DNA from: a bacterium
GTDB lineage: Bacteria > Bacillota > Clostridia > Lachnospirales > Lachnospiraceae
Assembly: GCA_004562765.1 (NCBI GenBank)
Contig: SFRL01000003.1
Coordinates: 62,001-126,000, forward strand
Length of the DNA stretch: 64,000 bases
Direction of reading: 5' to 3'
In this document: in pieces, positions 58,355-64,000 of the stretch
How the letters are laid out: each line of letters starts with the position of its first letter
Position numbering within the stretch: position 1 is the first letter of the stretch
Notes under the pieces: generated by a model
Seen by the model: only the letters and a program-made list of their open reading frames with translations
Databases searched by the model: none
What the model was told of the DNA's origin: nothing
Translations under genes and position numbers: made by a program

Positions 58355-59791
58355 CAGCCGCTCATAGAGTTTTTCATATTCGCGGGCTGAGTTTTTCCAT
58401 GAAAAGTCCATCCGCATATCCCGCTGTGCCATCTCATCCCACCGGGTTCTGTCATCATAATAAATGTGCATCGCATAGTAGATGGTATTCATCATCTCAT
58501 GCGCATTATAATTTGCAAAGGAAAATCCGGTTCCGGTATGCTCGTATTCATTATACGGCTGTACCGTATCCTTCAGTCCTCCGGTCTCTCGTACGATGGG
58601 CAGCGTGCCGTAACAGTAACTCATCAGCTGACTCAGTCCGCAGGGCTCAAAGAGTGACGGCATGAGCAACGCGTCCGCCGATGCATAGATCCGGTGTGCC
58701 ATCTGCTCTGAATAATAGATATTCGCTGAGATCTTGTCCGGATATTTATCCGCAAAGTAGCGCAGCATATTGACATACTGCTCCTGCCCGGTTCCCAGCA
58801 CCACAAACTGCAGACGCGCATGGCTGAGCATCTCATCCATCACGTACGCGATCAGATCCAGCCCCTTCTGATCCGTCAGGCGTGAGACCATGGCCAGCAT
58901 GATCGTGCCCTCATCCTCCGGAAGGTGCAGCTCCCGCTGAAGCGCCAGCTTGTTCGCTACCTTTCCTTCCCGCATATTTGATATGCCAAAGTTATGTGTT
59001 AAGTACATGTCATGATTCGGATCATACTCTGCACTGTCCAGTCCGTTGATGATCCCGTAGAGGCTGTTTCTTCTGGCATAGAGCAGTCCGTCCAGACTCT
59101 CTCCACCCTCCCGTGTCATGATCTCCAGCGCATAGGTAGGGCTGACCGTTGTCACGATATCCGCAAAGGCGATACCGCCCTTTAAAAAGTTTGCCTCACC
59201 GTATGATTCCAGCTTGTCCGGTGTAAAGTAGTCATCGGGCAGACCGGTCAGATTTTTCACCACATCCATCGTGTATCTGCCCTGAAATCTCAGATTGTGG
59301 ATCGTCATCACCGTCTTTGTGTGATGCAGCAGCGGGTAATCCTCCGCAAACGCCTTCAAAAAGACCGGAACCAGCGCGGTCTGCCAGTCATGGCAGTGGA
59401 TCACATCCGGCACAAAGTCGATCATCCCGATGGCTGCCAGCGCTGCCTTTGAGAAATAGGCAAATTTTTCAATATCCTCGTGGAGCTGGTTATACGGCTG
59501 CGGACCGGCAAAATAATATTCATTATCTATAAAATAGTAATGAACGCCCGCCTCCACGGTCTCCAGAATACCCACATACTGATTGCGCCATCCCAGAGAC
59601 ACGTAGAAGTGCGAGTGAAACCGCAGCTTGTTCTTCCACATCTCATCCATACAGGCATATTTGGGAAGGATCACGCGCACATCATAGTTCTGCCTGTCGA
59701 TATAACGCGCAAGAGAGCCGGTCACATCCGCCAGCCCTCCGGTTTTTATAAAGGGAACGGCTTCTGAAGTCACAAATAAAATCTTTTTCAT
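58343..59791 (-). CDS. glgA: Glycogen synthase (ADP-glucose)
   Basis: A 482-residue GT5 enzyme that extends alpha-1,4-glucan from ADP-glucose. The N-terminal MKKILFVTSEAVPFIKTGGL followed by ADVTGSLA holds the KxGGL substrate loop; VIHCHDWQTALVPVF and NGLDSAEYDP are conserved, as is SLFEPCGLSQLMSYCYGTLP with the catalytic Glu. I start at ATG 59791 (AGGAGGAACAT upstream). No other glg genes are adjacent. It ends in a 12-bp convergent overlap with the DUF5688 gene. Confidence 0.95.
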   Translation of the reverse strand: MKKILFVTSEAVPFIKTGGLADVTGSLARYIDRQNYDVRVILPKYACMDEMWKNKLRFHSHFYVSLGWRNQYVGILETVEAGVHYYFIDNEYYFAGPQPYNQLHEDIEKFAYFSKAALAAIGMIDFVPDVIHCHDWQTALVPVFLKAFAEDYPLLHHTKTVMTIHNLRFQGRYTMDVVKNLTGLPDDYFTPDKLESYGEANFLKGGIAFADIVTTVSPTYALEIMTREGGESLDGLLYARRNSLYGIINGLDSAEYDPNHDMYLTHNFGISNMREGKVANKLALQRELHLPEDEGTIMLAMVSRLTDQKGLDLIAYVMDEMLSHARLQFVVLGTGQEQYVNMLRYFADKYPDKISANIYYSEQMAHRIYASADALLMPSLFEPCGLSQLMSYCYGTLPIVRETGGLKDTVQPYNEYEHTGTGFSFANYNAHEMMNTIYYAMHIYYDDRTRWDEMAQRDMRMDFSWKNSAREYEKLYERLLEN

Positions 59792-59811
59792 ATGTTCCTC
59801 CTGTTTTTTTA

Positions 59812-59834
59812 TAACCGCAGACAACCTGCAGTTA
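59812..59834. repeat. Small dispersed palindrome, copy D (diverged)
   Basis: A 23-bp palindrome TAAC-GCAG/CTGC-GTTA with one mismatch, just before the glgA ribosome binding site. It resembles the other copies in its TAACxG ends but not in its centre. Confidence 0.4.
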
Positions 59835-59859
59835 CATCTTTAAAAACAGTATACACCAA

Positions 59860-60654
59860 TCAGCGCTTGTATTCCAGACGGATTTTATCTGCGATGAGGG
59901 CAATAAATTCGGAATTGGTCGGCTTGCCCTTTCCGTTGTTGATCGTATAGCCGAACAATTCATCGATCGTATCCATTTTTCCCCGGTTCCATGCCACCTC
60001 TATGGCGTGACGGATCGCACGTTCCACACGGCTGGGTGTCGTCTGAAATTTCTTTGCGATCGTGGGATACAGGATCTTTGTAATGGAGCCGAGCATCTCA
60101 ATATCCTCCACGGACATCATGATCGCCTCCCGCAGATACTGATATCCTTTGATGTGAGCAGGAACACCGATCTCATGGATCATATTTGTCACGTCCGCCT
60201 CCAGATCATGTACCACGGGATCTGCCACCTTTTCATATGCATTCGTAGCGCGCGCCTCGCTGCTTCTGCGGTTACGGTTATCTCTCAGGCGTTTGATATG
60301 TCGGATGATCACATCATTCTCAAAGGGCTTCATAATAAAATAATCCGCACCCTTCTGAAATGCATCCTCCGTAATGCTCTCCTGTCCGACTGCGCTGACA
60401 ACAATGACTGCAGGTTTCTTTTTGAGTGTGTGATCCTTGCTCATCTTGTCCAACACACTCAGTCCGTCCAGCTTTGGCATCACAATGTCCAGAAGCATCA
60501 CATCCGGCTGTTTGTTCTTGATCAGCTCGTATGCCTCCACTCCGTCCTTTGCGGTTCCCACCACCTCTAACTCGGCATCCTTCGCCACTATATCTCCAAG
60601 TAATCTCAACATTTTCTCGTTATCGTCTGCGATTGCTACATTAAATTTGTCCAT
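59860..60654 (-). CDS. spo0A: Sporulation master regulator Spo0A
   Basis: A 264-residue response regulator. The receiver domain has Asp56 in DVMLLDIVMPKLDG and Lys109 in DYFIMKPFEN; the C-terminal DNA-binding domain contains LYPTIAKKFQTTPSRVERAI then RHAIEVAWNRG, the highly conserved recognition helix. When phosphorylated it starts sporulation and stationary-phase programmes. The ATG follows AAGGAGGGACAAGA. It follows spoIVB as in most Clostridia. A TATAAT lies upstream, but no well-spaced -35 was found. Confidence 0.97.
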   Translation of the reverse strand: MDKFNVAIADDNEKMLRLLGDIVAKDAELEVVGTAKDGVEAYELIKNKQPDVMLLDIVMPKLDGLSVLDKMSKDHTLKKKPAVIVVSAVGQESITEDAFQKGADYFIMKPFENDVIIRHIKRLRDNRNRRSSEARATNAYEKVADPVVHDLEADVTNMIHEIGVPAHIKGYQYLREAIMMSVEDIEMLGSITKILYPTIAKKFQTTPSRVERAIRHAIEVAWNRGKMDTIDELFGYTINNGKGKPTNSEFIALIADKIRLEYKR

Positions 60655-60781
60655 TCTTGTCCCTCCTTAACGAACTATCGCTATTATAAGAGGTGAAATC
60701 CAAGCAATCTGTCACTTTCTGTCGGCAACTTTTATTTTCATACAGTCGCCCTTACCAATCGCCCAAAACCGTGATTTTTCG

Positions 60782-62011
60782 TCACAATTCTTCCAGCATA
60801 CACTCCGCAAAGATCCCGTATCCTCTTGTGGGATCATCGACAAAAACGTGTGTCACCGCGCCCACCAGCCGCCCGTTCTGAATGATCGGACTGCCGCTCA
60901 TCCCCTGTATGATACCCCCGGTGGCTTCCAGCAGCTGCTCGTCCACAACACGATAGCGGATACCTTTGTTTACCTCCCTGGGATGATAGTCCACAGACTC
61001 GATCTCGATCTCATAGGCCTTTCGCTCACCTTCCACGGAACAGATGATCTGTGCACTTCCCTGGGTGATCTCCTGCTTATAGCCCACCGGAAGTTCTTCT
61101 ACGCACTCCAATGCATCCGGCAGTTGCTCCAGTTTCCCGTAAATGCCGTTCTCTCCGTTCTCTCCGATCGTTCCCAGATACGCGGAGGACCGGAACTGGA
61201 TCAATCCCGTCACCTCCCCCGGAGTGCCCCGTTTTCCCTTTGATATTCCGGTGATCTTTGTCTCATAGATACTTCCCGTGTCGATCTGTATCAGTTCTCC
61301 GGTGTCTATGTCGCTGACTCCATGCCCCAGCGCACCATAGTCCTGATCCTCTGTGACAAAGGTAAGTGTGCCGATGCCCGCGATGTCATCCCTCACCCAC
61401 AGGCCCAGTTTATTTGTCCCGTCAGATGCCACCTCAGGTGTCACGGCCACATCGATCGTGTCCGATCCTCTCGCGATCTGCAGCACCAGCTGCCTGCCGC
61501 CGCTTTCTTCCACCGCCCGGATCAGATCCTCCTTCGATGCCACCGCCTCGCCGTCCACACTGCGTATGATATCTCCGCTTCGAATGCGATACGCTGCCGG
61601 TGAGATCAACGCACCGCTCTGATCCGTAAAGCTTCCGCACTCCACCACAAGCACGCCGGAATTTTTTAAGTAAATGCCGATATTCGTTCCCGCCGCCGTC
61701 ACCATCTGCCGGTCCGCATCATGGACGACCACCTGCTTGACCGGGATCAGGTCAAACAGACGGCACAGAAGTACTCCGTCGCTGTCCGCAGCCGCCCCGA
61801 CACGCTGGGCGCCGAATACCGGCTGTGTGTTCTCCACCTCATCCACGACGATGGGAAGGCCTTTGGCAAACTTTGTCTCATCACTCCCCCTTGACACATA
61901 GATCTCATCCGGTATATATGCAAATAACGACACATAGGAAAAGATGAGCCACGTCATAATCCCCAGCCTTCTGTACCATCTCATTGCTTTGTTTTTCTTC
62001 TGTTGCTTCAC
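60782..62011 (-). CDS. spoIVB: SpoIVB serine peptidase
   Basis: A 409-residue S55-family signalling protease made in the forespore, which triggers pro-sigma-K processing in the mother cell. A membrane segment (about 15-32) is followed by a PDZ domain (about 125-215, with AYRIRSGDIIRSVDGEAVAS) and the peptidase domain with GALGHGVSDIDTGELI and GMSGSPIIQNGRLVGAVTH, the latter holding the catalytic serine. It starts at GTG 62011 after GGAGGCAGCGCC. Lies between recN and spo0A, the usual order. Confidence 0.95.
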   Translation of the reverse strand: MKQQKKNKAMRWYRRLGIMTWLIFSYVSLFAYIPDEIYVSRGSDETKFAKGLPIVVDEVENTQPVFGAQRVGAAADSDGVLLCRLFDLIPVKQVVVHDADRQMVTAAGTNIGIYLKNSGVLVVECGSFTDQSGALISPAAYRIRSGDIIRSVDGEAVASKEDLIRAVEESGGRQLVLQIARGSDTIDVAVTPEVASDGTNKLGLWVRDDIAGIGTLTFVTEDQDYGALGHGVSDIDTGELIQIDTGSIYETKITGISKGKRGTPGEVTGLIQFRSSAYLGTIGENGENGIYGKLEQLPDALECVEELPVGYKQEITQGSAQIICSVEGERKAYEIEIESVDYHPREVNKGIRYRVVDEQLLEATGGIIQGMSGSPIIQNGRLVGAVTHVFVDDPTRGYGIFAECMLEEL

Positions 62012-62038
62012 GGCGCTGCCTCCTAAATAAAATGTACG

Positions 62039-62073
62039 AAAAAAGAGAAGACACCGAGGTGTTCTTCTCTTTT
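62039..62073 (-). terminator. Terminator of recN
   Basis: On the minus strand AAAAGAGAAGAACACC pairs with GGTGTCTTCTCTTTT over about 14 bp, followed by TTTTTTCG. It separates recN from spoIVB. Confidence 0.85.
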
Positions 62074-62105
62074 AGTATGAACCGATTTTCTGTTTACAGT
62101 CAGGT

Positions 62106-63773
62106 TTATTTCGCCTGCGCCGCCAATTTTTTCATTTCACGGGCGCTCTCCAGCACCTTGTCCGTCACTGAGACGCCGCCGAGCATACGTCCCAGTTCCG
62201 CCACGCTCTGCTCCTCATCCAGCAGTGTCAGCTGTGTCACTGTCGATGCATCAACAACATTTTTTTCAATATAAAAATGTGCATCCGCCATCGCTGCGAT
62301 CTGGGGCAGATGTGTGATACAGATCACCTGATGATTTTTCGCGATCATGTGCAGCTTTTGTGATACCATCTGCGCCGTGCGTCCGCTGATACCGGTGTCG
62401 ATCTCGTCAAAGATCAGTGTGTCAATCTCATCGTTCTCCGCCAGCACAGACTTCAGCGCCAGCATGATGCGCGACAGTTCACCTCCGGATGCAATGTCCT
62501 TCAGTGCACGAAGCGGCTCTCCGGGATTCGTCGAGATCAGGAATTCCATTGCGTCAAAACCGTTGGCACTGTAACGCCCGGTCCGCGTAAACTGCAGGTC
62601 AAACTGCACATCCAGAAAATTCAGATCCTGCAATGCGCTGATCATTTTTTCGCGCAGTACCGCGCCTGCGTTTTTCCGGATCTCGCTGATCTGCTCACAC
62701 AGTGCATCCACCTGCGCCTTTGCCTGCTCGTATTGTTCCCTTAATTTTTTTTCATATGTATCAAAATGCTTCAGCTGATCGATACGCGCCTGCTTTTCCT
62801 CGCAGGCAGTGAGGATCGCTTCGATGGTGGACCCGTACTTTGCCTTGAGACGGTTGATCTCATCCAGCCGTTCTTCCACCTGCGCAAAACGTTCCCCATC
62901 GAACTGCGCACTGTCCATATAACCGGTCAGCTCCCGGTGAAAGTCTGAAAGCAGATCCTCGATCTGCGCCAGCTGTTCTTCCAGACCTTCCAGTTGCTCA
63001 TCATATGCACTCACGGCGGACAGTTCCCGGACACCTCTGCCGATCATAGCGGATGCTCCGTTTTCTCCTGCCGCCTGATCTACAAGCTGTAAGGCTTCCA
63101 TAATCTTCTTGCTGTTTGTCATGCGCCGGTATTCGTTCTCCAGCTTTTCGTCCTCTCCGGGAGTGAGCTTTGCCGCCAGGATCTCCGACACCTCGTACTC
63201 GAGAAATGACAGTTCCCTGGCCTGTTCCTCCTTGTCCGTACACTGCTCCTCCAGCTGTTTTTTACAGGCAGTGTAATCTTTGTACGCGCCCGCAAGCGAG
63301 CGCTTTTTTTCTGCCAGCTCTGCGCCTGCGTAATCATCCAGATATTCCAGATGCTTTGCCGCATGCAGCAGTGACTGGTGTTCATGCTGCCCGTGAATAT
63401 CAATGAGGCATCCGGCCGCTTCCTTTAATCTGGAAGCCGGAACGCTCTCGCCATTGATCTTTGCCACGCTCCTGCCGCCTGTGATCTTCCGCGAGAGAAT
63501 GACCGTGTCATCCTCCGGCTCGATCTCCAGCGCGCGCAGCTGCGCGGTCACGGAATCGGGAAGGTTGGAAAAGATCAGCTCTACATATCCAGCTTCATCC
63601 TTTTCCCGCAGCATGTGCTTATCCACCTTCTCGCCCAGGGCGAAGCTGATGGAATCAATAATAATAGACTTTCCGGCTCCGGTCTCTCCGGTGAGGATAT
63701 TTAAACCATTCTTCAGGTCTACCTCCACCTCGTCGATCAGCGCCAGATTTTTAACATAAAGCGTTTGCAGCAT
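62106..63773 (-). CDS. recN: DNA repair protein RecN
   Basis: A 555-residue SMC-like ATPase for double-strand break repair. Walker A is ILTGETGAGKSIIIDSISFA (about 26-45), a long coiled coil spans 150-370, and the C-terminal ATPase part has LKDIASGGELSRIMLALKSV (signature) and TLIFDEIDTGISGRTAQMVS (Walker B). Length is normal. It follows argR by 33 bp. Confidence 0.96.
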   Translation of the reverse strand: MLQTLYVKNLALIDEVEVDLKNGLNILTGETGAGKSIIIDSISFALGEKVDKHMLREKDEAGYVELIFSNLPDSVTAQLRALEIEPEDDTVILSRKITGGRSVAKINGESVPASRLKEAAGCLIDIHGQHEHQSLLHAAKHLEYLDDYAGAELAEKKRSLAGAYKDYTACKKQLEEQCTDKEEQARELSFLEYEVSEILAAKLTPGEDEKLENEYRRMTNSKKIMEALQLVDQAAGENGASAMIGRGVRELSAVSAYDEQLEGLEEQLAQIEDLLSDFHRELTGYMDSAQFDGERFAQVEERLDEINRLKAKYGSTIEAILTACEEKQARIDQLKHFDTYEKKLREQYEQAKAQVDALCEQISEIRKNAGAVLREKMISALQDLNFLDVQFDLQFTRTGRYSANGFDAMEFLISTNPGEPLRALKDIASGGELSRIMLALKSVLAENDEIDTLIFDEIDTGISGRTAQMVSQKLHMIAKNHQVICITHLPQIAAMADAHFYIEKNVVDASTVTQLTLLDEEQSVAELGRMLGGVSVTDKVLESAREMKKLAAQAK

Positions 63774-63806
63774 AGATTACTTCCTTTTTTGTTTTTTATG
63801 CTATTT

Positions 63807-64000
63807 TTATTCGGTTGCCAGTTTTTTCAGGCGAGTCAGCAGGCTCTGCGCTTCCGCGCTGGTGCGGACGGCACACATGATCGTATCATCTCCGGCTATA
63901 CTGCCGACGATCTCATCACACTGCATATTATCAAGGGCCGCCGCAACTGCCATTGCCATGCCGGAAACGGTCTTGACCACCAGAATGTTCTGCGCGGTAT
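63807..64000 (-). CDS. argR: Arginine repressor ArgR, C-terminal part
   Basis: Only the last 64 or so residues lie in the window. They read as the oligomerisation and arginine-binding domain of ArgR/AhrC: NILVVKTVSGMAMAVAAALD, then CDEIVGSIAGDDTIMCAVRT. The stop TAA is at 63807. It sits directly upstream of recN, as in many Firmicutes. The N-terminal winged helix lies beyond the right edge. argH at 50.4 kb is a likely regulatory target by family function. Confidence 0.9.
   Translation of the reverse strand, partial: TAQNILVVKTVSGMAMAVAAALDNMQCDEIVGSIAGDDTIMCAVRTSAEAQSLLTRLKKLATE

Noticed and set aside
60655..60781. Spo0A box and sigma-H promoter upstream of spo0A
   Set aside because: A TATAAT is visible but no good -35 and no clear TGTCGAA box could be placed.

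Overview
The window looks like a chromosomal segment of a spore-forming clostridium, most likely Lachnospiraceae. It carries the clostridial order argR-recN-spoIVB-spo0A, the GGGtGRT / NifU-like gene pair, a DUF5688 gene, BMC shell genes and AGGAGG-type ribosome binding sites. Nearly all genes lie on the minus strand. The exceptions are an ABC transporter pair, tRNA-Thr, and two hypothetical genes at 56.9-58.4 kb.

Positions 1-27134 hold one very long minus-strand operon for an extracellular-type contractile injection system (eCIS, PVC/Afp-like). In order of transcription it encodes a 601-residue surface-like protein; a membrane module (kinase-like protein with a C-terminal anchor, degenerate cyclase-like four-TM protein, MORN-repeat TM protein); two exported proteins (a TolC-like coiled-coil protein and a Gly-rich-linker protein); then the particle itself: DUF4255 cap, accessory protein, PAAR-like tip, sheath, tube, assembly protein, DUF6760, second tube-like protein with 37-residue repeats, Gln-rich coiled-coil protein, two CIS_tube proteins, hub, spike, gp25 and a baseplate J protein cut by the left edge. 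Neither CIS_tube protein shows a LysM domain.

The eCIS AAA+ ATPase lies apart, at 46.8-49.0 kb, upstream of a 1504-residue modular protein. A 730-residue relative of that protein follows at 38.6-40.8 kb. Both end in a kinase-like domain with DRHxxN and GIDNDG motifs (PI3/4-kinase or HipA style) and are candidate cargo. The ATPase operon and the structural operon have similar 45-bp sequences placed exactly 6 bp upstream of their predicted -35 boxes, which suggests shared control. Between the two parts are ordinary or loosely connected genes: a PTS IIC-like protein, niaR, a FIST/MCP pair, tRNA-Pro, GGGtGRT/NifU-like, a GNAT gene with an unknown neighbour, a beta-helix transferase, topB and an archaeal-type ATPase.

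Positions 49-64 kb hold asd, argH, queH, a HipA-like kinase, a NitT/TauT-type ABC importer lacking a binding protein, two orphan BMC shell proteins with a membrane protein, tRNA-Thr, two hypothetical genes, glgA, spo0A, spoIVB, recN and the 3' end of argR.

Repeats include a 202-bp terminal-inverted-repeat palindrome next to topB and at least four small related palindromes in intergenic gaps. No CRISPR array, rRNA gene or intact insertion sequence was seen. All names rest on reading motifs and gene order by eye; no database search was possible.
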